This document shows, one piece after another, positions 39,120-48,534 of a stretch of 64,000 bases of DNA (the stretch's first letter is position 1; each line of letters opens with the position of its first letter). Under the pieces are notes generated by a model that did not search any database, was not told where the DNA came from, and was given only the letters and a program-made list of their open reading frames with translations. Position numbers and translations under genes: made by a program. The stretch covers positions 5,394,001-5,458,000 of the forward strand of contig NZ_CP121261.1 in assembly GCF_029637605.1 (NCBI RefSeq). The letters run 5' to 3'. This stretch comes from Achromobacter spanius (GTDB taxonomy: Bacteria > Pseudomonadota > Gammaproteobacteria > Burkholderiales > Burkholderiaceae_B).

Positions 39120-39976
39120 GGTTGCACCGTCGCGGTACCGTGGCTCATCACCACCACATTGCGTTCGCGCGAGCGCGCCAGAAACTGGATCTGCCCGTCC
39201 GGCTGTCGCCAGATATCGCATTGCAGCGTTTCACCGGGATACACCGGCGCCGAAAAGCGCGTGTTCAGGCTGGTCAGCCGCGAGGCGTCGTAGTCGCAGC
39301 AGCTTTTCACGATGGCGTGCGCGGCCACCCCGTATGAGCACAGCCCGTGCAGGATGGGGCGCGGATACCCCGCCTGATGCGCCACCTCGGGGTCCACATG
39401 CAGCGGGTTGGGATCGGCGTTCAAGCGATACAACAGCGCCGCGTTAGGCGCGATGCGCAGTTCGCAGCGCAGGTCCGGTTCGCCATCGGGCGTGGCGGGC
39501 AGCGGCTCGGGGCTGGCGTCGCCCTGGCCGAAGCCGCCGTCGCCCCGGCAGAACGTGCTTTGCCGCAAGGTGGCCAGGCAGGCGCCGTCTTCGTCATGCA
39601 GCGTGCGTTCATTGATGATGATGGCACCCTTGTCCGCGCCCTTGTCGATCACATGCGTGTTGCGCGTGCGGCTGACGACCATGCCCGACGCCGGCAAGGG
39701 CGCGTGCACCGTGAGCCGCTGCTCGCCGTGCACCACCTTTACCCAGTCGATGCCGGTGCGCGGGTCACGCACCCAGAAACCGGGGTAGGCCAGCACCACG
39801 CCCATGGTGGGAAACGCCTGCAAGCCCTCTTCGTACACGTAGCGCAACTGGCGGGTGTCCTCGGGGTCTTGGCCCAGCCCGATGCCCAGCGCGTACAGCA
39901 TGGTGTCTTTCTGGTCGTAGCGCTGACGGACCTCGTCAAAGCGCCAGTCTTTCACGGTGGCGTAATCCAGCGGCAT
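39116..39976 (-). CDS. MaoC-family enoyl-CoA hydratase 2
   Basis: An R-specific hydratase of the double hot-dog type. The 286 residues end in a domain with the hydratase-2 motif NADPNPLHVDPEVAHQAGY, providing the catalytic aspartate and histidine, then PILHGLCSYG. The N-terminal half (to about 150) is the degenerate hot-dog. It lies seven bases after the SDR gene and overlaps the CoA-transferase, so the three act on the same acyl-CoA route. Confidence 0.9.
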   Translation of the reverse strand: MPLDYATVKDWRFDEVRQRYDQKDTMLYALGIGLGQDPEDTRQLRYVYEEGLQAFPTMGVVLAYPGFWVRDPRTGIDWVKVVHGEQRLTVHAPLPASGMVVSRTRNTHVIDKGADKGAIIINERTLHDEDGACLATLRQSTFCRGDGGFGQGDASPEPLPATPDGEPDLRCELRIAPNAALLYRLNADPNPLHVDPEVAHQAGYPRPILHGLCSYGVAAHAIVKSCCDYDASRLTSLNTRFSAPVYPGETLQCDIWRQPDGQIQFLARSRERNVVVMSHGTATVQP

Positions 39977-39983
39977 GGCGGTC

Positions 39984-40898
39984 TCAGATAGGGTCCCAGT
40001 CGATCACGTCGGGCGAACGCTCCAACGCGTAGAAATGCTTGCGCATCGCCGGCACGGCAATGTCGGCAATGCGCTCGGGCGTCCAGCCTTCGCTGTGATG
40101 CACCGTGCGCAGCGGACGCGGCTGGCTGATCAGCATGATTTCGTTGGCGCGCACCGCGAAGATCTGCGCGGTGATTTCGCTGGCCGCATCACTGGCCAGG
40201 TACACGGCCATCGGCGCGACCTTGCCGGCTTCCATCTTCTTCAACTTTTCGACGCGTGCCTTCTCTTCGTCGGTTTCCGCCGGAATGGAACTCGTCATGC
40301 GGCTCCAGGCGAAGGGCGCGATGCAGTTCGAGCGCACGTTGTAGCGCGCCATGTCCAGCGCGATGGATTTGGACAGCGCCACGATGCCCAGCTTCGCGGC
40401 CGCGTAATTGGCCTGGCCGAAGTTGCCGATCAAGCCCGAGGTGGACGTCATGTGCACGAACGCGCCCGATTCCTGCTCGCGGAAGTACGGCGCCGCCGCG
40501 CGGCTCATGAAGAACGAACCGTTCAGGTGCACGTCGATCACCTGGCGCCATTCCTCTTCGCTCATCTTGTGGAAAACGCGGTCGCGCAGATTGCCCGCGT
40601 TATTGATGACCGCGTCGATGCGGCCGAAGGCGTCGATGGCCGTCTGCACGACGCGGCTGGCACTGTCGTAGGCCGCCACGCTGTCGGTGTTGGCCACGGC
40701 CTGTCCGCCTGCCGCCACGATTTCGCGCACAACCTCTTGCGCCGGGCCTTGCGCGCCGCCTTCGCCCGTGAGCGACACGCCGATGTCGTTCACCACCACC
40801 TTGGCGCCCGCTTCGGCCATCGCCAGCGCAATGCTGCGCCCGATGCCGCCGCCCGCGCCGGTGACGACCACTACCTTTCCGGAAACGATGCCGCTCAT
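39984..40898 (-). CDS. Short-chain dehydrogenase/reductase, 3-hydroxyacyl-CoA dehydrogenase type
   Basis: The 304 residues have the cofactor motif VVTGAGGGIGRSIAL, NNAGNLRD, the catalytic serine in MTSTSGLIGN and YAAAKLG. The length and the extra C-terminal segment match the dehydrogenase part of peroxisomal multifunctional enzyme 2 (HSD17B4-like), which partners a MaoC hydratase; the next gene is one. Together they would hydrate and oxidise an R-3-hydroxyacyl-CoA. First gene of the operon, divergent from LysR. Confidence 0.88.
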   Translation of the reverse strand: MSGIVSGKVVVVTGAGGGIGRSIALAMAEAGAKVVVNDIGVSLTGEGGAQGPAQEVVREIVAAGGQAVANTDSVAAYDSASRVVQTAIDAFGRIDAVINNAGNLRDRVFHKMSEEEWRQVIDVHLNGSFFMSRAAAPYFREQESGAFVHMTSTSGLIGNFGQANYAAAKLGIVALSKSIALDMARYNVRSNCIAPFAWSRMTSSIPAETDEEKARVEKLKKMEAGKVAPMAVYLASDAASEITAQIFAVRANEIMLISQPRPLRTVHHSEGWTPERIADIAVPAMRKHFYALERSPDVIDWDPI

Positions 40899-40998
40899 TG
40901 ACTCTGACTCCTTTGCTGCGGCGCACGCGCCGTCGTTGGAAAACAGTTCCGCATCAACCGGTCTGGTTCATGGGAATGCCCCATGGTAGATTCGTGAC

Positions 40999-41029
40999 GG
41001 CATTCGAAGAATTCAAAATTAGAAATGCC
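40999..41029. promoter_or_regulatory. Inverted repeat in the SDR-LysR gap, possible LysR site
   Basis: GGCATT at 40999-41004 and AATGCC at 41024-41029 form an inverted repeat around an AT-rich centre, 20 bases before the LysR start. LysR regulators often bind such dyads in the divergent gap. Sequence match alone is weak. Confidence 0.3.
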
Positions 41030-41049
41030 CCCCTTCTGCGTGGTGGAAC

Positions 41050-41949
41050 ATGAGACATGATCTGACCGACCTGCGTTTGTTTTTGAACGTGGGCGAAACC
41101 CTTAACCTGACCCGGGCGGCGGAACGCACGTTCCTGTCCTTGCCGGCGGCAAGCGCCCGGGTCAAACACATGGAAGAAGCCTTCAAGGCGCGCCTGTTGG
41201 TGCGGCTGGCCACGGGTGTGGCGCTGACGCCGGCGGGCGAGGTGCTGCTCAAGCACGCCAACGCCGTCTTCCGTCAACTGGAATGCCTGAACGCTGATCT
41301 TCAGCCCTACGCCAGCGGCCTGAAAGGGCGCTTGCGCTTGCTGGCCAACACCACGGCCACCAATTCCTTCCTGGCCGATGCCTTGTCCACGTTCCTGGCG
41401 GAAAACCCTGACGTGGATGTCGAACTCGAAGAAAAAATCTCTGGCGACATCGTCATCGCCATCCGCGCGGGCGCGGGCGACCTGGGGCTGGTGGCCGGCA
41501 ATATCGACGTGGAAGGGCTGGACGTCACGCCGCTGTTTCGCGACGAACTCACTGTGGTCACGGCGCTGGACCACCCGCTGGCCGCCTCCAAGTCCGCGCA
41601 CTTCGCGGATCTGGTCGACGCCTATCAGTTCGTGGGCATCCACCCGGACAGCGCCATCCAGACCTTCCTGGAAGACATTGCCAGCGGCCTGGGCAAGCGT
41701 ATCTGCCAGCGCGTGCATGTGGGCAGCTTTGAAGCGGTGTGCCGCATGGTGGAAGCAGGCGCCGGCATTGCCGTGGTGCCACGCGCCTGCGCCGCGCGCT
41801 ACAGCCGGCCCGATGCGCTGCATGTGCTGAAGCTGGAAGACCCCTGGGCGCTGCGCGACCGGCTGCTGTGCCGGCAGCGCGGCCGAGACCTGCCCAGCTT
41901 TGCCGAGTGCTTCATCGAACACGTGCAACGCGCCGCGCGCGGGCAGTAG
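41050..41949 (+). CDS. LysR-family transcriptional regulator (divergent to the SDR operon)
   Basis: The 299 residues begin with a LysR helix-turn-helix (LRLFLNVGETLNLTRAAERTFLSL) and continue with a periplasmic-binding-like effector domain (GRLRLLANTTATNSFLADAL). It closely resembles in pattern the second LysR at 51902-52795 (LADLRLFIHIAESPSLTQAA and IFANTTAVTEF), so the two may be paralogues serving related CoA-thioester operons. Divergent placement points to control of SDR-MaoC-CoA-transferase and perhaps of the downstream Bug gene. Confidence 0.92.
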   Translation: MRHDLTDLRLFLNVGETLNLTRAAERTFLSLPAASARVKHMEEAFKARLLVRLATGVALTPAGEVLLKHANAVFRQLECLNADLQPYASGLKGRLRLLANTTATNSFLADALSTFLAENPDVDVELEEKISGDIVIAIRAGAGDLGLVAGNIDVEGLDVTPLFRDELTVVTALDHPLAASKSAHFADLVDAYQFVGIHPDSAIQTFLEDIASGLGKRICQRVHVGSFEAVCRMVEAGAGIAVVPRACAARYSRPDALHVLKLEDPWALRDRLLCRQRGRDLPSFAECFIEHVQRAARGQ

Positions 41950-42206
41950 GCGCAGGGGCGGCAGTCCGACTTGTTTGTCGTCCCTTTGGCCTGCGCCGGA
42001 TGTCGTATCCGCGCCAGGCCCTAGGGAAAATCCTGTCCGCTCATCGAACATTCAATTCGTGCGAAAGAGGGGCTTTTGAAAATGTGTAGCGGCGAATCCG
42101 GGCGCTGGGCAAATAATAAAAAAAGCGCAATCAGCAAGCGCGCATAAATACGGCGGGCGGCAGTACCAAGCTTGACCGTGAATAACACCAAGACCTGGAG
42201 ACTGCA

Positions 42207-43202
42207 GTGATTGATCCTCAACGCCGCCGCGTGCTCGCGGGGCTGGGCGCCACGTGTGCCTCGGCCGTACTGCCCACCTTGTTCCCTTCCGTTGCCCGCG
42301 CCGCCACCTGGCCCGGCCATGCCGTGACGTTCATCGTGCCGTTCCTCGCCGGCGGCCCGGTGGATACCACCGCGCGCTTCACCACGCAGCCCCTGGGCCA
42401 GATGTGGTCCGTGCCCACCGTGGTGGACAACAAGTCAGGAGCGGGCGGCATCGTTGGCGCGCAGTTCGCGGCCAAGGCGGCACCGGACGGCTACAACTTT
42501 TTCTTCGCTTCCATCCACCACGCGGTTTTGCCCAGCTTGCGCAACAACCTCACTTACGACATCACTACCGACTTCGTGCCGGTGGGCATGGCGGCGGTGT
42601 TTCCCATCGTGCTGGTGGTGAACGCGTCGGTGCCGGTGAACACGGTGAGCGAACTGATCGCCTATGCCAAACAAAACCCCGGCAAGCTGTCGTTCGGCTC
42701 ATCGGGCACGGGCGGCGGTACGCACCTGGCCGGTGAGCTGTTCAACGCCATGGCCGGCACGCGCATCCAGCACGTGCCCTATCGCGGCAGCGCACCCGCC
42801 ATGCAGGACTTGCTGGGCGGACAGGTGCAAGTGATGTTCGCGGATGGCCCATCCGCCGTGCCGCACTTGAGCGGTGGCAAGGTGCGCGCGCTGGGCGTGG
42901 GCAACCCCACGCGGTCCAGCATGTTGCCCAACGTGCCCACCATCGCCGAGTCGGGCCTGCCCGGCTACGAGGCCTATTCGTGGAGCGGAATGATGGCGCC
43001 CAAGGGCACGCCGCCCGACATCGTCAAGCGCATGAACGCCGACATGGTGAAGGTGCTGTCGGACCCGGGCACGGCCAAGGGAATGATCGCCGCCGGCGCC
43101 GAACCCAAGCCCGGCACGCCCGAGCAGTTCGGCGAGTTCGTGCGCAACGAAATCGTGAAATGGCGGGACTTGATCAAGACGGCGAATATCAAGCTGGAGT
43201 GA
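42207..43202 (+). CDS. Bug/TctC-family periplasmic substrate-binding protein, Tat-type signal
   Basis: Bug proteins bind carboxylates or other small acids in the periplasm. The 331 residues start with a twin-arginine type signal, RRRVLAGLGATCASAV then ARA, and the mature part has FIVPFLAGGPVDTTAR and the family segments AAPDGYNFFF and SSGTGGGTHLAGE. Start GTG at 42207 follows GGAG. No tctA or tctB gene is in the window, so it is an orphan, as is common in Bordetella and Achromobacter. A terminator follows at once. Confidence 0.93.
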   Translation: MIDPQRRRVLAGLGATCASAVLPTLFPSVARAATWPGHAVTFIVPFLAGGPVDTTARFTTQPLGQMWSVPTVVDNKSGAGGIVGAQFAAKAAPDGYNFFFASIHHAVLPSLRNNLTYDITTDFVPVGMAAVFPIVLVVNASVPVNTVSELIAYAKQNPGKLSFGSSGTGGGTHLAGELFNAMAGTRIQHVPYRGSAPAMQDLLGGQVQVMFADGPSAVPHLSGGKVRALGVGNPTRSSMLPNVPTIAESGLPGYEAYSWSGMMAPKGTPPDIVKRMNADMVKVLSDPGTAKGMIAAGAEPKPGTPEQFGEFVRNEIVKWRDLIKTANIKLE

Positions 43203-43211
43203 ATCAGGAAG

Positions 43212-43253
43212 AAGGCGGCGAGCAAGCGAAAGCAAGCACGCCGCCTTTTTTTT
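43212..43253 (+). terminator. Rho-independent terminator after the Bug gene
   Basis: AAGGCGGCG and CGCCGCCTT form a nine-base-pair stem with an 18-base loop, followed by eight T. It lies ten bases after the stop, in the short gap to the convergent flavin oxidoreductase gene. Confidence 0.9.
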
Positions 43254-43265
43254 GCGCCCTTCGGG

Positions 43266-44222
43266 TCAGCGCAACGCCGCCCGCGCACTGCGATATTCTG
43301 CTTCCAACTGATCCACCAACGTCGCTATCGACAGGATCTCTTGCGCCGCGCCCACGCCTTGCCCGGCGCTCCAGACGTCCTTCCAGGCCTTGGGCCGTGA
43401 GTTCTTGTCCATGTTCGCGGGGGGCGCTTCGCCATTGCGGGACAAGGCCACGGGGTCCAAGCCCGCCGCCAGAATGCTGGCCGACAAGTAGTTCGCGGGC
43501 ACGCCCGAAAAGTACGGGGTGTAGGTCACGTCGGCCGCTTGGGCTTGCAGCACCATTTCGCGATAGGCGTCGCCCGCCAGTGATTCCTGCGTGGCGATGA
43601 AGCGCGTACCCATGTAGGCGAAGTCGCAGCCCAGGACCTCGGCGGCAAGCACGTCCTTGCCGTGGCTGATGCAGCCAGATAGCGCCAAGGGGCCATCGTA
43701 GAACGCGCGGATTTCGTTGATGAGCGCGATGGGGTTGATCTGGCCCGCATGGCCGCCCGCGCCCGCCGCCACCAGGATCAGGCCGTCGACACCGGCCTCC
43801 AGCGCGCGCTTGGCGTGCCGCACGTTGGTGACGTCGTGATAGACCAGCCCGCCGTAGGGGTGTACGGCTTGCACCACGGCTTCGGGCGCATGCAGCGACG
43901 TAATGATGAGCGGCACACGCCGTTCGGCGCAGATGGCCAGGTCGCCCTGCCACCGCGGGTTGCTGGGGTGGATGATCAGGTTCACGCCGTAGGGCGCCAC
44001 CTTGGCCGTGGGGCGGGCGCGTCGCGTGGCGGCCAGGCCGTCTTCGATGCGGGTGAGCCAGTCTTGCAACTGTTCCTGCGGACGGGCGTTCAGGGAGGGA
44101 AACGTGCCGATGATCCCCGCCGCGCATTGCGCCACGACCAGCTCGGGCCCAGAGACCAGAAACATGGGGGCGCCGATGATCGGCAGGCGGGTCTGAGCGC
44201 GTAGCGCAAGCGGAGGATGCAT
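43266..44222 (-). CDS. Nitronate monooxygenase-like flavin oxidoreductase
   Basis: A TIM-barrel FMN protein of the 2-nitropropane dioxygenase family, 318 residues from the ATG at 44222, where IIGAPMFLVSGPELV begins. FMN phosphate-binding segments are AAGAGGHAGQINP and GTRFIATQES. Members oxidise nitronates or act as NAD(P)H:flavin oxidoreductases or trans-enoyl reductases. In this operon of CoA ligase, thiolase-like and DUF35 genes, a role on an unsaturated acyl-CoA is more likely than nitronate removal, but that is inference. Last gene of the operon running from 48424. Confidence 0.85.
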   Translation of the reverse strand: MHPPLALRAQTRLPIIGAPMFLVSGPELVVAQCAAGIIGTFPSLNARPQEQLQDWLTRIEDGLAATRRARPTAKVAPYGVNLIIHPSNPRWQGDLAICAERRVPLIITSLHAPEAVVQAVHPYGGLVYHDVTNVRHAKRALEAGVDGLILVAAGAGGHAGQINPIALINEIRAFYDGPLALSGCISHGKDVLAAEVLGCDFAYMGTRFIATQESLAGDAYREMVLQAQAADVTYTPYFSGVPANYLSASILAAGLDPVALSRNGEAPPANMDKNSRPKAWKDVWSAGQGVGAAQEILSIATLVDQLEAEYRSARAALR

Positions 44223-44242
44223 CAGTGGGCTCCGGTAAGGGT

Positions 44243-45217
44243 CTAGTTGGCCTGGATGTTGGCGCTTTGGATAACGTCGGACCACAAGGCGTACTCGCGG
44301 TCGATACGGGCTTGCAGGGCTTTGGAATCCCCCGTGTTGATGGCGTAGCCGCCATCGGTCATGGCTTTGCGGAACGCGGGATCTTTCGACACGTCTTGCA
44401 GCGCGCGGGTCAGGCGGGCCGAGACCGCGTCAGGCAGTTTCTTCGGGCCGACCAGCGCGTACCAGCCCACGACTTCGTAGTCTTTCATGCCGGCTTCAAT
44501 CATGGTGGGCACGTCCGGCAATTCCGGGTTGCGGGTCTTGGACGTGACGGCCAGCGCGCGCGCCTTGCCGCTCTTGATGAAGGGAATGGCGGTGCTGGTG
44601 ATGTCGAACATGAACGTCACCTTGCCGCTGACCACGTCCATCATGGCGGGCGAGTTGCCGCGGTAGGGCACGTGCAGCATGGGCGCGTCGGCCTGCTTTT
44701 TCAGCAGCTCGGCCGACAAGTGGTTCGAGGCGCCGATGCCGGCCGATCCGAACGACACGGCATCGGGATGCGCGCGGGCGTAGTTGACCAGGTCGCCGAC
44801 GTTCTTGGCGGGAATCTGCGGGCCGATCAGCAGCACGTTGGCGTAATCAACCACCAGCCCGATCAGCGAGAAGTCGCTGCGCGGATCGAACAGCTTGCTG
44901 CGCTGGACCAAGGGCGACATGGTCAGGGTGGGGCTGGCGGCAAAGCCCAGCAGGTAGCCGTCGGGCGTGGCCTTGGCGGTGGCGTCCGACGCGATCATGC
45001 CGCTGGCGCCCGCGCGGTTTTCCACCACGACGGTCTGGCCCAGCTTGTCGCCCAGGTACTTGGCGAAGACGCGGGCCGTGGTGTCGACGGGGCCGCCGGG
45101 GGCGTAGCCCACCAACAGGCGGATGGGGCGGTCGGGATACGCTTCTGCACTGGCCGAGGACGCCATGGCGAAGGCCGCCGTGGCGGCGGCCGCGGCAAAG
45201 AGGGTCTTGAGTTTCAC
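44243..45217 (-). CDS. Bug/TctC-family periplasmic substrate-binding protein
   Basis: The 324 residues have a Sec signal peptide (LFAAAAATAAFAMASSASA) and mature sequence RPIRLLVGYAPGGPVDTTAR, the Bug opening, with GSAGIGASNHLSAELL later. Start is GTG at 45217 with AAGGAGA upstream. It sits between the CoA ligase and flavin oxidoreductase genes, so it probably captures the acid that the ligase activates. No TctA/TctB partner is nearby. Confidence 0.93.
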   Translation of the reverse strand: MKLKTLFAAAAATAAFAMASSASAEAYPDRPIRLLVGYAPGGPVDTTARVFAKYLGDKLGQTVVVENRAGASGMIASDATAKATPDGYLLGFAASPTLTMSPLVQRSKLFDPRSDFSLIGLVVDYANVLLIGPQIPAKNVGDLVNYARAHPDAVSFGSAGIGASNHLSAELLKKQADAPMLHVPYRGNSPAMMDVVSGKVTFMFDITSTAIPFIKSGKARALAVTSKTRNPELPDVPTMIEAGMKDYEVVGWYALVGPKKLPDAVSARLTRALQDVSKDPAFRKAMTDGGYAINTGDSKALQARIDREYALWSDVIQSANIQAN

Positions 45218-45275
45218 GCTGTTGTCTCCTTGTGGTTAAGAGGCCGGTCGTGGAGCGGAAACAGCGAGTCCGCGC

Positions 45276-46796
45276 CTACGCCAGCCTTTCTTTCAGCGGT
45301 TGCTTCAGGATTTTTCCGCTGACGGTCGTGGGAATGGTGTCGATGGGAATGATTCGAGCGGGCCGCTTGTACGGCGCCAGTTGCGCGCGCAGGTGCAGCA
45401 TCAAGAGTTCGGTGTCGACCTTGGCGCCCGGCAGGGGCTCGACAAAGGCGATGACCTCTTCGTTCTGGTCGGCGGTGTCGCGGCCCACCACGGCGGACAG
45501 GCGCACGCCGGGGAACGCGTTGATGACCGACTCGACTTCGATGGGATAGACGTTGAAGCCCGAGCGGATGATCAGGTCCTTGGAGCGGCCGGCGATGAAC
45601 AGCGCGCCGCTGTCGTCGACGTAGCCGATGTCGCCGGTGTTGAGCCAGCCGCCGGGCAGCAGCGCTTGCGCCGTTTGTTCGGGATTGCGGTAGTAGCCCA
45701 GCATGACGCCGGGGCCACGGATCAGGATGTCGCCGCGTTCGCCGGGCTTGGGCGCGTCGGCATCGGGGCTGCCCAGGCGTAGCTCGACGCCGTCCACCGC
45801 ATAGCCCGCCGAGCAGTCGTCGCGCGGTTCGTCGATGCGGGTGATGAACATTGAACCCGCGTATTCGGTGATGCCGTAGCCGTGGTGCATGGCCACGCCG
45901 AAGTAGCGTTCGGCATCACGCTTCAGGGTGGGGTCCAGCGCCGCGCCGCCGGTGTACAGGTAGCGCAGGGCGGGGGCGCGCAGGTCGGCGCGGGGTGGGG
46001 CCACGGCCATCATGCGGCTGAACATGGTGGGCACGCCCTGCAAGATGCTGACGCCGGGATGTGCCAGGGCCTTGAAGGCGTCTTCCGCGTCGAAGCGGCT
46101 GCGCAGCACCAGGCTGGCGCCCGCGTATACAGTCGCCATCAGCACGGTGGCGATGCCGAAAATGTGCGACATGGGCAACGCGGCATAGCCGATGTCGTGC
46201 GGCGTCAAGCGCCGTGACGCGGCCGACACGCGCGCGAAATGCAGCAGGCCCCGATGTGGCACCAGCACGCCCTTGGGCGCGCCGGTGGTGCCGGACGTGT
46301 AGATCACCGTGGCCACTTCCGATGCCAGCGCATCGGTTTCCGCAAGGGTGGGGGTGGCGGCGCGCGTGGCCTGCACGCCCGGTCCCCAGACGGCTGGGTC
46401 CGCATCCACCGCGCCGGTGGTGGCGGCGTGGGCGGCGGCCGCAGGCGATACACCCGTGGTGTAGAGCAGCAGTTCAGGTTGGGCGTGTTGGCGGATGTTG
46501 TCGACTTCGCGAGCCGACAGCCGCGCGTTCACGCCCACCGGCCAGGCGCCCGCCACACCGCCTCCGAACAGCGCCGCGATCATCGCCGTGCAGTTTTCCC
46601 CGACCATCAGCACGCGATGGCCCGGTTGCACCCCCTGCCCGCGCAGCCATTCGGCCACGGCCTGCACGCGCTGCCACAGTTGCGCGTAGGTCAGGGCGCC
46701 GCCGCCTTCTTCGTAAAGCACAACAGCGTCGGGTTGCTGGCGCGCTTGCCGCGCCAGCAGTTCATGGATGCGAGTGTAGGGTTCTGCGTGAGACAT
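45276..46796 (-). CDS. AMP-forming acyl-CoA synthetase (class I adenylate-forming)
   Basis: Activates a carboxylic acid with ATP and CoA. The 506 residues show the P-loop VIYTSGTTGAPKGVLVPH, YGITEYAGSMF, NTGDIGYVDDSG, GRSKDLIIRSGFNVYP and the C-terminal lysine in VSGKILKQPL, so it looks fully active. I start at the ATG at 46796; the ORF before it is a low-complexity run. Substrate unknown. Same operon as the thiolase-like and DUF35 genes (54 bases upstream). Confidence 0.92.
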   Translation of the reverse strand: MSHAEPYTRIHELLARQARQQPDAVVLYEEGGGALTYAQLWQRVQAVAEWLRGQGVQPGHRVLMVGENCTAMIAALFGGGVAGAWPVGVNARLSAREVDNIRQHAQPELLLYTTGVSPAAAAHAATTGAVDADPAVWGPGVQATRAATPTLAETDALASEVATVIYTSGTTGAPKGVLVPHRGLLHFARVSAASRRLTPHDIGYAALPMSHIFGIATVLMATVYAGASLVLRSRFDAEDAFKALAHPGVSILQGVPTMFSRMMAVAPPRADLRAPALRYLYTGGAALDPTLKRDAERYFGVAMHHGYGITEYAGSMFITRIDEPRDDCSAGYAVDGVELRLGSPDADAPKPGERGDILIRGPGVMLGYYRNPEQTAQALLPGGWLNTGDIGYVDDSGALFIAGRSKDLIIRSGFNVYPIEVESVINAFPGVRLSAVVGRDTADQNEEVIAFVEPLPGAKVDTELLMLHLRAQLAPYKRPARIIPIDTIPTTVSGKILKQPLKERLA

Positions 46797-46850
46797 CAAG
46801 AGTGCCGTGGAGGTCAAGGTGCAATACGTGCAATACGTGCAAATCAAAGA

Positions 46851-48023
46851 TCAAAGCGTGGCCTGGGTGCCCAGGATGGCGGTCGATTGGCTGGACAGCG
46901 TGCCGCCGTTGCCGTGCACCAGCGCCAGTTGCGCGTCGGCCACCTGCCGGTCGCCGCATTCCCCGCGCAGTTGTCGCACCGCCTCGATCATGATGAAGAC
47001 GCCATACATGCCGGGATGCACGCAACACAGCCCGCCGCCGTTGGTGTTGACGGGCAGCCTGCCACCCGGCGCAATGGCGCCGTCCGCGATGAAGTCCTTG
47101 GATTCCCCCTTGGCGCAAAAGCCCAGGTCTTCCAGGAACAGCAAGGTGTTGATGGTGAAGGCGTCGTAGAGTTCGACCACGTCGATGTCGCTCGGCGACA
47201 CGCCCGCCATCTCGAACGCCTGTTTGCCCGATTGCGCGGCGGCGGTAACGGTCAGGTCGTGCATGGACGAGATCTGCCGGTTCCATACGGCGGTGGCGTT
47301 GCCCAGCACGTAGACGGGCGGGCGTGGCAGGTCGCGGGCGCGGTCGGCGCGCACCAGCACAAAGGCGCCCGCGCCGTCGGTGACCAGGCAGCAATCGCGC
47401 ACGCTCAAGGGGTCGGACACCATGCGCGCTGACAAAATCTGGTCCAGCGTGGTGGGTTCACGCAGTTGCGCCTCGGGGTTCAATTGCGCCCATTGGTTGG
47501 CCGCCAGCGCCACCTGCGCCAGATGTTCACGGCGCGTGCCGTACTGGTGCATATGGCGCGCGGCCGCCAGCGCATAGGACGACAGCGGGCTTAGCGGGTC
47601 GTAGGGCGTTTCATAGGGCTGCGGGTCGAACTGCTTGCGCACGCGGCCCACTTCGGCGCGGCTCAGCGTGGAGGTGCGCTGCGTGCTGCCATAGCAGACC
47701 AGCACGGCGTTGCATTGGCCGGAGGCCAGCGCGTGCATGGCCGGCAGCAGGTGCGCCACGAAGCTGGAGCCGCCCAGCATGGTGCTGTCGATGAAGGTGG
47801 GGCGGATGCCCAGGTGTTCGATCACCGGCATGGCCCACATCGGCGCGGCGACGCTGGCGGTGCAGAGGCCGTCGATGTCGCGCAGGGTCAGGCCGGCGTC
47901 GGCCACGGCGCGCTGCGCCGCCTGCACCAGGATCTCCATTTCGGTAAAGCCGTTGGCCTGCCCCAGGCCGGCATGGCCCACGCCGGCCACGGCGACGGCG
48001 CCGCGCAAATCGTTAAGCGTCAT
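46851..48023 (-). CDS. Thiolase-fold protein lacking the usual nucleophilic cysteine (Ltp2/SCP-thiolase-like)
   Basis: The 390 residues have a thiolase fold: VAVAGVGHAGLG at the start, then VELYDAFTINTLLFLEDLGF and NTNGGGLCCVHPGMYG. At the position where thiolases carry the nucleophile in a CxSG-type turn the sequence reads DSTMLGGSSF, with no cysteine. In actinobacterial steroid degradation, Ltp2 of this type is a retro-aldolase that requires a DUF35 partner; here a DUF35 gene overlaps by four bases (ATGA). Aldol cleavage of a branched 3-hydroxyacyl-CoA is therefore a better guess than thiolysis. Alternatives are a degenerate thiolase or lipid-transfer protein. Confidence 0.82.
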   Translation of the reverse strand: MTLNDLRGAVAVAGVGHAGLGQANGFTEMEILVQAAQRAVADAGLTLRDIDGLCTASVAAPMWAMPVIEHLGIRPTFIDSTMLGGSSFVAHLLPAMHALASGQCNAVLVCYGSTQRTSTLSRAEVGRVRKQFDPQPYETPYDPLSPLSSYALAAARHMHQYGTRREHLAQVALAANQWAQLNPEAQLREPTTLDQILSARMVSDPLSVRDCCLVTDGAGAFVLVRADRARDLPRPPVYVLGNATAVWNRQISSMHDLTVTAAAQSGKQAFEMAGVSPSDIDVVELYDAFTINTLLFLEDLGFCAKGESKDFIADGAIAPGGRLPVNTNGGGLCCVHPGMYGVFIMIEAVRQLRGECGDRQVADAQLALVHGNGGTLSSQSTAILGTQATL

Positions 48024-48424
48024 GCCGCCTCCTGGGTGGGGTCGAAGACCACAAGGCCGTGGCCGTCTTGTTGGATCACGCGGGCGCGCACAGGCATGCC
48101 GATACGCACGTCGGCGGGGGCGACGCCTTCCACGCGGCTCATCAGCCGCACGCCTTCTTGCAGGTCGATCAGCGCCACGTTGTAGTCGCCCCCAGCATCG
48201 GGCTTGCGGCGCACGACGGTGGTGGAATAAACAGTGCCGCGTCCGTCGGCGGGTGCAAAAGTCAGTTTGTCGGCGCCGCAGTGCGGGCAGACCATGCGCG
48301 GATAGAACACCGCGCGGTCGCAGCCGCCGCAGCGTTGAATAAGAAAACGGCCCTGGTCGAGCGCCTGGCGGTACTGCGCCTCGACGCCCTGCGACACGCT
48401 TTCCTTGGGATCGGAAACAGTCAT
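48020..48424 (-). CDS. DUF35 Zn-ribbon/OB-fold protein, partner of the thiolase-like protein
   Basis: The 134 residues begin with a four-cysteine zinc ribbon (RCGGCDRAVFYPRMVCPHCG) followed by an OB fold (GRGTVYSTTVVRR, VALIDLQEGVRLMSRV). Such proteins bind thiolase-like or MaoC partners and help acyl-CoA entry. ATG at 48424 and overlap with the next gene mark it as the first gene of the minus-strand operon, divergent from the acyl-CoA dehydrogenase genes. Confidence 0.92.
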   Translation of the reverse strand: MTVSDPKESVSQGVEAQYRQALDQGRFLIQRCGGCDRAVFYPRMVCPHCGADKLTFAPADGRGTVYSTTVVRRKPDAGGDYNVALIDLQEGVRLMSRVEGVAPADVRIGMPVRARVIQQDGHGLVVFDPTQEAA

Positions 48425-48534
48425 GGTGCGATGGGATTCCAGTGGATGACGGCTGCTAGTGTCGGCACTGCGGCAGCGTTCTGCCATTCTTCATTGCTGA
48501 AGCAGGCCTTTTGCGAAGCGATAGTGGGCGCTGG